The translations under genes and the position numbers were made by a program. The notes under the pieces are model-generated. The model did no database searches, had not been told where the DNA came from, and saw only the letters and a program-made list of their open reading frames with translations. Positions 1 through 10,000 of a stretch of 64,000 nt of DNA are shown here, in pieces; position 1 is the stretch's first letter; each line of letters starts with the position of its first letter. Source of the DNA: Clostridiaceae bacterium (GTDB taxonomy: Bacteria > Bacillota > Clostridia > Saccharofermentanales > DTU023). The DNA is taken from the NCBI GenBank assembly GCA_012841015.1, contig DUVN01000005.1:62001-126000 (forward strand), in the 5' to 3' direction.

Positions 1-478
1 ATGTTAGTAAAAGCATAATTAATATCGCAACCGTTGCGATAATGACTTGCATCCACGACACGGTCGCTGGTCCAATTTTGAATCTTCCTAGATTGAAAAC
101 ATTGATAAACTGACGTGTTTCCGATCCATAGCCGAGAATGATGGCATTATTGATGACCGTTTGAATCCCGATCGTGCATAAAAGGGCAGAAATTGCTGCC
201 CCACCCCTTTTTCTAATTACACCCAAGGCTAACTTGTCTGTTAAAGCTGAAATAGTGCCGCATACGAGGATGGCACCTATCGTCCCGAGCAAAAAACCTA
301 ACACATCTAGTCCTATTAGGTTCATGAAACTAACGCACAGATATGCTCCGAGCATATAATAGGAACTGTGGGCGAAATTAGTAAGTTCTAATACTCCGTA
401 AATCATCGTAAAACCGATTGTTACTAGCGCATACGCCGTTCCAATCGTTAAACCATTTATTAGCTGCTGAAACAACAT
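1..478 (-). CDS. Branched-chain amino acid ABC transporter permease, LivH-like (partial, cut by window edge)
   Basis: Own translation of minus strand from ATG at 478: MLFQQLINGLTIGTAYALVTIGFTMIYGVLELTNFAHSSYYMLGAYL..., typical LivH N-terminus. Open to the window edge, so missing from the ORF track. Confidence 0.85.
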   Translation of the reverse strand, partial: MLFQQLINGLTIGTAYALVTIGFTMIYGVLELTNFAHSSYYMLGAYLCVSFMNLIGLDVLGFLLGTIGAILVCGTISALTDKLALGVIRKRGGAAISALLCTIGIQTVINNAIILGYGSETRQFINVFNLGRFKIGPATVSWMQVIIATVAILIMLLLT

Positions 479-512
479 GAAATCAATCCCCTTGCTGGTA
501 TATTCTGTCGAC

Positions 513-1616
513 TTAGACAGCTTCCGATAATTTATGAATTGTCTCGAAGATGTTACCTCTGTTTGACTTTTTAGGTAAGCCCATTTTTTCTAAGGTTAAT
601 CCCTCCGACAAATAGTCTCGACTGTTGATGATGCTAAACAGTTTAATAAATGAATCCATAACGGGAGTCTCTACTCCTGCGATACATCCAAAATACTTAA
701 TTGGGACGAGCCCGTACCCGACGTCCTCGTGAATGTAACGAGTATCTAAAGATGTTGGACACAAAATACTTTGATTCGGAATCGAATCTAACATTGCCTG
801 TTTAATATCTCTTTGTTCCCAAGCCTCATCAGACGTGTACCCCCATTTATGGAATATGTCTATAAATGGATCAACCTTAAGTCCTAGACTGTCAGCGATT
901 GAACAGCGCTCTTTATCCAGCTCAGCAATTAAAGAAGCTACAGAAGATGTAGCCCCTTCATAGTAAAACGTGAACGGAGTTTCCATGCGTTCAATATAGC
1001 CAGCATTGACAAGCATTCCAGGAGGATGCAACACTGAATTGATGTTTGACAAAGAACTCACTAAGACATTGTCAACGGGTACGAACTGTGGGAATAGTCG
1101 TAAGATAGTGCGAAGCATTTGAGAATCACCGCCGATTGATCCGAGTAAAACATGCTTCGCCTCACGGTAAATTGCAACGACTTTATCTGCCTCTACTCGA
1201 CAGACATACGGAAGAGTGCTCGTTTCGTAAACATTTTGTTTGCCTTTATAGCCAAAATCTCTCAAGTACTTGCAAAATTGCAATGCACCTCCAGTATGTC
1301 CTGGAGCCAGTAGAATGATCTGATCATCATGTAGAGATTTGGCAATTAATTGCGCGTAATATCCCTGCCCAGTTACAGGAACAGCTACAACGATCAGCTT
1401 TGAACCTGCTATTGCATCCTCAGCAAGATCAGCAATCTTGTGTATGCGAACCCATCTCTCTGAACCTTCAAACCTCACTTTCAAACAACCGCTAGTCATG
1501 ACATCGTCATACTTAGTCGGAGTCCTGTTAAACATCGTACAGTGATGTCCCTTACACGTTAGGCGCGAAGCAAGCGCAAGAGCACCGTTCCCCGCACCAA
1601 AAACTGTTATTCTCAC
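513..1616 (-). CDS. NAD/NADP octopine (opine) dehydrogenase family protein
   Basis: N-terminal Rossmann motif MRITVFGAGNGALALA and overall architecture of octopine/nopaline dehydrogenases. Confidence 0.8.
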   Translation of the reverse strand: MRITVFGAGNGALALASRLTCKGHHCTMFNRTPTKYDDVMTSGCLKVRFEGSERWVRIHKIADLAEDAIAGSKLIVVAVPVTGQGYYAQLIAKSLHDDQIILLAPGHTGGALQFCKYLRDFGYKGKQNVYETSTLPYVCRVEADKVVAIYREAKHVLLGSIGGDSQMLRTILRLFPQFVPVDNVLVSSLSNINSVLHPPGMLVNAGYIERMETPFTFYYEGATSSVASLIAELDKERCSIADSLGLKVDPFIDIFHKWGYTSDEAWEQRDIKQAMLDSIPNQSILCPTSLDTRYIHEDVGYGLVPIKYFGCIAGVETPVMDSFIKLFSIINSRDYLSEGLTLEKMGLPKKSNRGNIFETIHKLSEAV

Positions 1617-2204
1617 ATTACTCCCCTTTCATTGACAAAACTTTTTGAGACTATATAACCAAATCAACTTTTCTATAAAGAAAATTCAAATGATATTGAC
1701 ACAGTCTTTAGTGCAGTACTGGGAATCCTTGATAATTCATACATTTGTACAAATCTCCTACTCTGAACGCCAAGATCAGTAATTTGATCATCATCATAAC
1801 CAAGAATCGACAATCTTTAATTAATAAGTCGACTATTTGGTTTAACCTCTTTTAGATGATAGCCCATTCAATCGGAGAATGCAAGCTAAATTTTTTAAGA
1901 TTTCAAATAATCATTAACCTGTTTATTGCTTTAATACAACAATTATGTGGAATTTCTAGGTCACAATATCGCACATTTTGTATATTTATATCTATTGCGA
2001 GTAATTTGATTTCTGGTTTAACCATAATGAAGTCTATTTGATCCTATTTTGAAAAATCAAATACAATTACAAAAATATATATTTTCTTTCGATCAGGAAA
2101 AATACTTGTATTTCAAAGCTATTTCATTTAGCAGTAATATATCCTACTAAAAATTTCAATGACAGTAAAATTACTTGTATTGTCGATCAATCAATTCTAA
2201 TAAA

Positions 2205-3008
2205 TTAAAATAGAGGGTCTTCAAACCGCTTCGCTACGAGCTCCCAAAGCGTGCGATCGATCGACTGCCCTTTCAAGAGTTCCGGTCTCTTAGTAATCGT
2301 CTCGACAAGTCGAGAGATATCGCGCTCACGTTCAATGTTCGCTTGATGTCCGGAGAGCAAGACATCAGGAACGGCGCGGTCACGCCAAACACGCGGGCGC
2401 GTATACTGTGGCCACTCTAATAATCCACCGGAGAATGACTCAAGCTGCCACGCTTCTTCATCGGGTAAGACACCTGGGAGTAAGCGCGTAATCGCGTCGA
2501 TCATCACAGCGGCGGCAAGTTCACCGCCCGTCAAGACAAAATCGCCTAAGGAGACTTCGTAGGCTCCAATCTCTTCAATCACACGAGCATCAACTCCTTC
2601 GTAATGGCCGCAAATGAAGGCGATATGCGATTTCTTCGATAGCTCGAGTGCCATTTTCTGGTCGAACGTCTTCCCTGCCGGAGAAAGGAAGATCGTATGG
2701 GCTGAACTATCTTGGATCGTTGTTTGACTCTTCTCGTCAACGTGATTAACGATTTGATCACAGTTATTGGCGTCGGATTGTGCGACGACTGAACGCCACG
2801 CATTATAAATAGGTTCGCACATCATGACCATCCCGCGACCACCACCATAAGGCGCGTCGTCGACTTGCCCATACTCGTTGATCGCAAAATCGCGGATCTG
2901 CACGAGGTTGAGCTCGATCAATCCACGATCCATCGCTCGCGCCGTCATGCTGAAACGGAGCGCATCGTATACTTGTTCAGGGAAAAGAGAAAGGATTGAA
3001 TACTTCAC
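2205..3008 (-). CDS. trmD: tRNA (guanine-N1-)-methyltransferase
   Basis: MKYSILSLFPEQV, DDAPYGGGRGMVMMCEP, GHYEGVDARVIE, SLGDFVLTGGELAAAVMIDAITRLLPGVL; adjacent to rimM. Confidence 0.97.
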   Translation of the reverse strand: MKYSILSLFPEQVYDALRFSMTARAMDRGLIELNLVQIRDFAINEYGQVDDAPYGGGRGMVMMCEPIYNAWRSVVAQSDANNCDQIVNHVDEKSQTTIQDSSAHTIFLSPAGKTFDQKMALELSKKSHIAFICGHYEGVDARVIEEIGAYEVSLGDFVLTGGELAAAVMIDAITRLLPGVLPDEEAWQLESFSGGLLEWPQYTRPRVWRDRAVPDVLLSGHQANIERERDISRLVETITKRPELLKGQSIDRTLWELVAKRFEDPLF

Positions 3009-3134
3009 GACAACCTCTGTTTCGCTTCATTTTATCTCATTCAGGTAACCTAGTGCTCAATCACCATAGGCAAAACGACATATAACGGGATGTAGCAATG
3101 AACGCTCGAGATGACCCGGCAGAAGCTTTGACAC

Positions 3135-3695
3135 TCAACGTGACGATACATCGTCGCTCGTATCTCTATAGAGCTCAAAAAGCCCTTCCGGCAACACGAC
3201 CTCAATCGTATTGGCTTCAATGTCGACGCTCTGAACGATCGATTTTAGAAAAGGAATAAGGACGTCGCGCTCGCCCGGCTTGCGGACAACGAGGACGTCC
3301 GATCCTCCTGCGTCGATCAAATCGACCAACTCACCGAGATCGCCACGAGTACGATCGCTCACACGCGATCCGAGAATGTCTCCTGTATAGAATTCGTCCT
3401 CATCACGTAGCTCAATCGCGTCCTCTCTCCTAACAGCGAGGTATGAGCCACAATATCGCCTTGCCGTCTCACGATTATCACAACCACGGAAACCGATCAA
3501 AAGACCTGAGGGCGTCACGCGGACGCGCGAGATCGTCACTTCACCGTGAGGATCAGCGTCGCTATCCTTCACGAGAAAGCACTTTAGTCCCACCGTAAAG
3601 CGCGCGTCGTCATCCGTAAGACTCTTTACGAGAATATCGCCATGGATTCCGTGCGCGCGCCGAAGGTAACCGATCAGGAGACGAACCGACTTCAT
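3135..3695 (-). CDS. rimM: Ribosome maturation factor RimM
   Basis: GYLRRAHGIHGDILVKSLTDD; synteny trmD-rimM-rpsP. Confidence 0.95.
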   Translation of the reverse strand: MKSVRLLIGYLRRAHGIHGDILVKSLTDDDARFTVGLKCFLVKDSDADPHGEVTISRVRVTPSGLLIGFRGCDNRETARRYCGSYLAVRREDAIELRDEDEFYTGDILGSRVSDRTRGDLGELVDLIDAGGSDVLVVRKPGERDVLIPFLKSIVQSVDIEANTIEVVLPEGLFELYRDTSDDVSSR

Positions 3696-3922
3696 GAAAT
3701 GATATCAACTGTCACACGTTTGCCATCCATCGCACCCTTTGCTTTTAAGACGGCACGGATCGCATGCGCACGACGTCCACCGCGTCCAATAACGCGACCG
3801 ATATCCTCAGCATGGGCGTGGACGCTCAACACGACTTCCCTACCCCTCTTTTCCTCCTCGATTAAGAGTTCTTCCGGGTGACGGATGAGAGGTTCAATCA
3901 CAGTTCTCAATAACTCTTTCAT
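3692..3922 (-). CDS. khpA: KH-domain RNA-binding protein (KhpA/YlqC)
   Basis: KH motif VIGRGGRRAHAIRAVL; location between rpsP and rimM. Confidence 0.92.
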   Translation of the reverse strand: MKELLRTVIEPLIRHPEELLIEEEKRGREVVLSVHAHAEDIGRVIGRGGRRAHAIRAVLKAKGAMDGKRVTVDIIS

Positions 3923-3925
3923 GAC

Positions 3926-4171
3926 TTACTCCAGAATGCCGTTGTACTTCAACAGCTTTTTGACTGTATCAGTCGGCTGTGCGCCCTTTGCGATCCAATC
4001 TTTCACCTTATCTGCGTCCACCTTGAAAGTAGACGGATCAGTGTGCGGGTCGTATGTTCCGATTTGCTCGATAAAACGACCGTCACGCGGTGAACGCGAA
4101 TCGGCGACGACGACGCGGTAATAAGGTTGTTTTTTCTTTCCGACTCTCTTGAGGCGAATTTTGACTGCCAT
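3926..4171 (-). CDS. rpsP: 30S ribosomal protein S16
   Basis: [42 protein letters not shown]. Confidence 0.98.
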   Translation of the reverse strand: MAVKIRLKRVGKKKQPYYRVVVADSRSPRDGRFIEQIGTYDPHTDPSTFKVDADKVKDWIAKGAQPTDTVKKLLKYNGILE

Positions 4172-4254
4172 TATTTTTCCTCCGATTATGTTTGTATCTA
4201 TCTATTGCCACAGCGATGGCATCGCTGTAGGAATTTTCCCAAGCGCTTTCGGGC

Positions 4255-5601
4255 TTAGAATCCGAAGCCGCCAAAAGGCGAGCGCTTACGCCTTTTCCTT
4301 TTGCCTCCACCGAGCACACCAAACTGCTTCATCAATTTAAGCATGTCATCGTATTGTCGCACAACGCGGTTGACATCCTGAACGGTCATACCACTTCCTG
4401 AGGCAATACGGCGGCGCCGCGACGCATTGAGCACTTTAGGATTTTCTCGTTCATGGACTGTCATCGACTGGATGATCGCGCGTGTGCGAATAAGTCCGCG
4501 CTCATCAACTTCGATATCCCCCATCCGACGCCCCACACCGGGAATCATGGAGATCATCTCCTTCATCGAACCCATACCTTGCAACTGCTCAAGCTGTTCA
4601 AGCATATCCTGCATGGTAAAAGTATTCGCTTTGAGCCTCTCGACTGTCTTTTGCGCCTGCTTTTCGTCAAACGCATCGGACGCCTTTTCGATCAGCGTCA
4701 ATACGTCGCCCATACCGAGAATGCGTGATGCAAGCCTGTCAGGATGAAAGACTTCGAGGTCGCGGAGCTTCTCACCCGTCCCGACCATTTTAATCGGTTT
4801 TCCCGTCATGCGGCGTATAGAGAGAGCAGCTCCACCTCGCGCATCGCCATCCAATTTTGTCATGATAAAACCGTCGAGTCCGATCTGTTGATCAAATGCC
4901 TCAGCGATTGCGACGGCCTCTTGACCGATCATCGCATCGACGATCAAGAGCCTCTCATCAGGGTTCACAACCGCGTCAACCTCCTTTAGTTCGCGCATGA
5001 GTTCTTCATCGACAGTCATACGTCCCGCTGTATCGACGATCATCGTGTCACACATCATGTATTTGGCACGTTTTAGACCCTGCCGTGCGATCACAGCGGC
5101 GCTCTTCTCTTCAGGGTTGATGTAGCATTCGACGCCTGCCTGCTCCGCCAAAACGCGCAATTGTTCTTGCGCGGCAGGGCGGTGAACGTCAACAGAGACA
5201 AGCATCGGCCGCTTACCGCGCTCTTTGAGATAAAGGCCTAGCTTCGCAGCGGCCGTCGTCTTTCCTGTTCCCTGCAATCCATACAGCATAAAAACGGTGA
5301 AACCTGACGGCGATACAGCAAGCTTCTCTTCCGTACCGAGGATATCGATCAACGATTCGTGAACAATTTTGACGACTTGCTGTCCCGGAGTCAGACTCTC
5401 TAAGACATCGGCACCTTTAGCCTTTTCACTGATCTCATCTGTCAAATCTTTGACGACACGGTAATTGACGTCAGCTTCAAGCAACGCAAGACGAATCTCG
5501 CGCATCATGCTTTTGATATCCTTCTCCGTCACGCGGCTCTTTCCGCGCATCGCATCGACTATACGCCCAAGTCTCGAACTTAAGTTTTCAAAAAGTGCCA
5601 T
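4255..5601 (-). CDS. ffh: Signal recognition particle protein Ffh
   Basis: MALFENLSSRLGRIVDAMRGKSRVTEKDI, GLQGTGKTT, DTAGR, M-domain. Likely start is MALFENL, 15 nt inside the ORF. Confidence 0.97.
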   Translation of the reverse strand: MALFENLSSRLGRIVDAMRGKSRVTEKDIKSMMREIRLALLEADVNYRVVKDLTDEISEKAKGADVLESLTPGQQVVKIVHESLIDILGTEEKLAVSPSGFTVFMLYGLQGTGKTTAAAKLGLYLKERGKRPMLVSVDVHRPAAQEQLRVLAEQAGVECYINPEEKSAAVIARQGLKRAKYMMCDTMIVDTAGRMTVDEELMRELKEVDAVVNPDERLLIVDAMIGQEAVAIAEAFDQQIGLDGFIMTKLDGDARGGAALSIRRMTGKPIKMVGTGEKLRDLEVFHPDRLASRILGMGDVLTLIEKASDAFDEKQAQKTVERLKANTFTMQDMLEQLEQLQGMGSMKEMISMIPGVGRRMGDIEVDERGLIRTRAIIQSMTVHERENPKVLNASRRRRIASGSGMTVQDVNRVVRQYDDMLKLMKQFGVLGGGKRKRRKRSPFGGFGF

Positions 5602-5602
5602 T

Positions 5603-5977
5603 TCAGCTCCTCTCACTCTCGCTTAGACCGAACATGTCCAACAGTTCATCAACTGCGCGCAACGCCTCCTCAATCTCGCCACTCGAGAGCAAACTCTTCA
5701 CGTAAAGAAGAGCCCGCGACAGAGCGCCTTCGCGCTCTGCTAGCCTGAGCTTTCGTTCGAACTCCTCAAGTCTAGACGCTCCTCTCCTCACTTGCTCATG
5801 AACCCCCTGCCGTGTCAAGCCAGTCAAATCGGCGATCTCGGCTAATGACAAATCGTCTGCATAAAAATAAGTCATTACCTGAAGCTGGCGCTCACTCAAT
5901 AAATCACCATAGAAATCGAGCCAGAGGCAAAGATCAGTATGCGTTACTCTCTCACATTGTTCACATGAATTTTTCAT
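5603..5977 (-). CDS. ylxM: YlxM/UPF0122 sigma-like helix-turn-helix protein
   Basis: LDFYGDLLSERQLQVMTYFYADDLSLAEIADLTGLTRQGVHEQVRR; directly upstream of ffh. Confidence 0.9.
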   Translation of the reverse strand: MKNSCEQCERVTHTDLCLWLDFYGDLLSERQLQVMTYFYADDLSLAEIADLTGLTRQGVHEQVRRGASRLEEFERKLRLAEREGALSRALLYVKSLLSSGEIEEALRAVDELLDMFGLSESERS

Positions 5978-5983
5978 GAAACG

Positions 5984-6012
5984 ATTATATCGATCCGACT
6001 ATTTACTGTCAA
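5984..6012 (-). promoter_or_regulatory. Full-consensus sigma-A promoter for ylxM-ffh (TTGACA-N17-TATAAT)
   Basis: Minus strand TTGACA (6012-6007), 17-bp spacer, TATAAT (5989-5984), 6 nt before ATG at 5977. Confidence 0.85.
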
Positions 6013-6028
6013 GTATTTCACTTGACAG
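6006..6028. promoter_or_regulatory. Perfect 9-bp inverted repeat overlapping the -35 of the ylxM promoter (candidate operator)
   Basis: CTGTCAAGT-ATTTC-ACTTGACAG. Confidence 0.6.
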
Positions 6029-6135
6029 ACTTGATAAACTTGCAGAGGGATAGAGATAGCAAAACATGTAAAAACGCTAGAGGCATGAGCCAGCAAGCTT
6101 AATTTGATATCAAAAGAGTTGCAATACTCAAGCCT

Positions 6136-7047
6136 TCAGGCTTCAGGCAAGATCGCTTTCAGAAACAAATCACGGTCGAAGTCCTGCAGATCATCGGCGC
6201 CTTCGCCTAAGCCTGCCAGCACAATCGGAAGCTTTGTCTCACGTGCAACGGCGATTGCCACACCGCCTTTCGCGTTACCGTCAAGCTTCGTGATGACAAT
6301 GCCTGTAAGTGGCACCGATTCATTAAAAGCGCGCGCCTGGATGATTCCATTTTGACCTGTTGTCGCATCAATGACCAAGAGCGTCTCAATCTTCGCATCG
6401 GGGGCTTCTCGATCAATAACACGTCTAATCTTAGCAAGCTCCTCCATCAGATTTTTCTTCGTGTGGAGGCGTCCGGCCGTATCGACAATGAGCAATTCTG
6501 TACCACGCGCTTTTGCCGATTGGATCGCATCAAAAACGACGGCTGCAGGATCTGAACCCATCTCGTGCGCGATTACAGCCGTCTGTGTCCGTTCGCCCCA
6601 TACTTTTAATTGGTCAATCGCAGCTGCTCTGAATGTATCAGCGGCTGCCATCATCACTCGATACTGCTCGCGTTTAGCGCGCTGAGCTAGTTTCGCCGAT
6701 GTCGTCGTTTTTCCTGTACCATTGACGCCAACCATTAAGTAGATCGTCAACGTGCCGCGCTCAAGCGTCAGCTTCCTTTCAGTGAGCATAGAGGAAAGGG
6801 TCTCGTGTAGAACACCTAAGACAGCAGGTTCAGAATCGTCGCCTGTGTTTCTTATATGCTCACGGATGGCCTCGATCGATTCAGTCGAAGCTGTGATACC
6901 ACAGTCGGCTTGAATGAGCGTCATCTCGAGCTCATCGAGCATGTCGTCGTCGAAACGGCCGAATCCAGCGGCCAGGCGATTAAATTGTGCCGCCATAAAA
7001 TCACGCGTCTTTGTCAAACCACGCTTAAATTTTTCAAAAATACTCAT
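6136..7047 (-). CDS. ftsY: Signal recognition particle receptor FtsY
   Basis: GVNGTGKTTTSAKLA, DTFRAAA, DTAGRLHTKKNLMEEL, TKLDGNAKGG. Confidence 0.97.
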   Translation of the reverse strand: MSIFEKFKRGLTKTRDFMAAQFNRLAAGFGRFDDDMLDELEMTLIQADCGITASTESIEAIREHIRNTGDDSEPAVLGVLHETLSSMLTERKLTLERGTLTIYLMVGVNGTGKTTTSAKLAQRAKREQYRVMMAAADTFRAAAIDQLKVWGERTQTAVIAHEMGSDPAAVVFDAIQSAKARGTELLIVDTAGRLHTKKNLMEELAKIRRVIDREAPDAKIETLLVIDATTGQNGIIQARAFNESVPLTGIVITKLDGNAKGGVAIAVARETKLPIVLAGLGEGADDLQDFDRDLFLKAILPEA

Positions 7048-7080
7048 CCTACTTCTCCTGTCGAGGACTTACCCAATGAC

Positions 7081-10000
7081 TCAATCTCCGTACGACAACG
7101 CCGACGATAATTTCATCGACAACACGCGTGAGATGCCGCGTTCCTGCATCGTGACACCGTACAGTCTGTCAGCGGCCTCCATCGTCCCTTTGCGGTGCGT
7201 AACGAGAATAAACTGCATCGACCACGCATAACGGCGCACGTATTCTGTGAAACGTTGGACGTTCGCATCATCGAGAGCCGACTCCACTTCATCGAAGACA
7301 CAAAAAGGGGCAGGCTTCAGTTTCAAAATCGCAAACAACAATGCAATAGCCGTCAGACAACGCTCTCCTCCCGATAAAAGCGACAGTCTCTGCAATCTCT
7401 TGCCGGGAGGCTGTGCACGTATGGCAATATCCGCGAGGAGGACATCGTCGTCGCCCTCAAGTACAATCTCAGCCTGACCACCAGAGAAAAGCTCAGAGAA
7501 TACTTGAGAGAAATTATGATTGATAACTTCAATTGTTTTGCTAAATTGCTCGCGCATCGAATGATCGAGATCACGGATGACCGATTCAAGGCCGCGTCTA
7601 GCCTTCTCAATATCTTCGCGTTGAGCTGTCATGTACTCAATTCTTTCGCTCAACGCCTCGTATTCGGCTACGGCGTTGTGGTTGATTGGACCGAGCTGAT
7701 CGATACGACGCTTGAGCTCAGCGCGCTCCGACTGCGCCTTTGTCATTGTTGTGATCTCGCACGCCTCGCGCTCTGCCTCTAAGCGTGTCCATCCGTGCAA
7801 TTCCCAGAGCCTGTTGAGCTGGTCATCGATTTGGTCGCGACCACGCGAATAGTCTGATGTCTGTCGTTCATAGACTGTACTGAGTCGTGACACCGCATCG
7901 TTAATATCTGTAATTTTCGCAAGCCATTGACGCTGAAGCTCAGACTCCCTCTCTCGCTTCTCCATCAAATCAGCGATCGCACGCCGACTCTCCTCGCGCT
8001 CAATGACTGCCTTTTCAAGCGCTAAAGTATTTTCCTCAAGATCAGTGCGGAATGTTTCAATCAAACGATTTTGCTCTTCCAGTTCGCGCCCGACAGACTT
8101 AAGCCGCAACTCCGCGCGCTCTTTCTCACTTCCCGTTCTGCTCGTAAGCGAATCGAAATCACTGATCGATTCCTCAATAGAGTCAATCAAGACTTTAAGC
8201 TGTATCACGCGATCGCGACAGTCATCGCGCTCACTGCTCAGCTCTCTATTTTCTGTCTCAAACTGCATGACGAAAAGCGCCGCCTCGTCGCGCTCAGAAG
8301 CAACTATTTCACGCTCGCTTTCAAGCTCTAGCATCTCGTCAGATAACTCGCCTACCCGCCGATCGATGACAGCCGCCTCGTTGTTCAAATCTCTATTCGA
8401 ACGCGCCAATCGCTCGTAAGCTTGCTCCTCCGAGGTAAGCTCGGCTGAAAGCCGCAAGTGCTTTCGCCTCGCATGAGCGAGCTTATCAAGAAGTGTTTCT
8501 TCCTTTGCAGCTTCCCGCTTCAGCGCCTCTGTCGCTTGTTCCAGTTGCACTTCGATCTCAGCTGTTTTCTCCTCAAGGGATACGATACGTTCTCTAATTT
8601 CACGGATCCTCGCCGGTCTACCGAGAACACCTGCCGTCTTATGCGAACTCCACCCTCCAGTCATCGAACCACCTCGATGGACGATATCACCATCTTGTGT
8701 GACGATTGTGTGTGAGCGGCGAATGATATCACTCAATGCGATTGCGTCGTCGAGCGTCTCGACGATCATGGTTCTCCCAAGGGTAAATAGGAGCGCTGGC
8801 TTAATCTCAGGATCACACATGACAAGATCGCTGGCAACGCCGATCCATCCGGCGGAGCTGCGCGCTCTCTCTAACGTCGAACGGTCAATCGGGCGCGACT
8901 CAATCGATCGAACAGGCAAAAACGTAATTCGACCGGCTCGCGCACGGCGCAACCAGTCAATTTGTTTCTTTGCCGTGTCAGATGAATCACAGACGATGTG
9001 ATGTGTAGAAGCTCCAAGCGCAACCTCAATAGCTCGTGTCAACTCTTCAGGCACAAAGAGAAGCGAACCGAGAGGACCGTAAATACCTTTACGTGCGTTC
9101 TCATCGGCAGAACGCTGTAACTGTTGCATGAGAAGCTGTACGGGCCGTTGGTAGCCCTCAAACGATGACTCAAGGCGCTCAAGCGTCTCTGATTCATACT
9201 GAAGTCTCTGTATCTCAGATATTACCTTGCTATGCGATGCATCAATCGCGTCGGCATCGAGATGGTGCTGTTGTACGCTCTCTTTTATCTCTTTCGCCTC
9301 ACGGTCCATCTTAGCGATCATCTCATCAAGCGCAGTGACTTCCTCTCGCAGTTGATCGGTCACCTCCGCCGTCTTCGTGAGATCGTCCTCCATAGCGTAT
9401 AACTCGTCCCTTACATGGTTACGGCGCGCATTAAGTGCTTGTTTTTCACCTGATCTCTCGCGATGTATCGCTAGCAGCGAGTAGACGCGCTCAGAAAGCC
9501 TGTCTCGTCTCTTTAAAGCTTCTGTCGACTGCACATGGACTTCATTGAGTTTTTGCTCGACGACAACGAGAGCTGATTCAGCACCCTCAAGTTCGCTATG
9601 TGCTTGCCTCTTACGCTCGATGAGATTTTTGCGCCTCGAAGCGCGACCTGTAAGCTCATGATCGAGCGACATGACTTGCATCGTCAGACGATTTCGCTCT
9701 TCCATGAGCGATTCTGCATTCTTTTTAGATGCTGCAAGCTTTTCTCGGTATAGTGCATTAAGCCCTGTCTTCTCTGTCTCGATGACCGATAATTCATTAA
9801 AACGCGTCTGCTCGCGGTCTATACGCCCCTCAAGATTATCGACAATCTCGACGGCAGCGGTGTACGACGTTCGCGCTTTATCCTGCTCGTTTCTTGCCTG
9901 CTCCAGGTCAAGTTTTGTTAGCTCTAAGTCATCGGCGCATTTTGCTTGATCAAGTTCAAGCTTTGCGATCTGCCGCAGTATCAAAGCCGCATCGACACGC

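Noticed and set aside
1621-2204. AT-rich gap between the opine dehydrogenase and trmD as a hidden gene or RNA
   Set aside because: Only a short plus-strand ORF without domain signal; no clear stem-loop or promoter pattern that I can support.
8003-8419. Plus-strand Ser-rich ORFs antisense to smc, ffh, ftsY and other genes
   Set aside because: Low-complexity antisense translations of strongly supported conserved genes; typical shadow ORFs.
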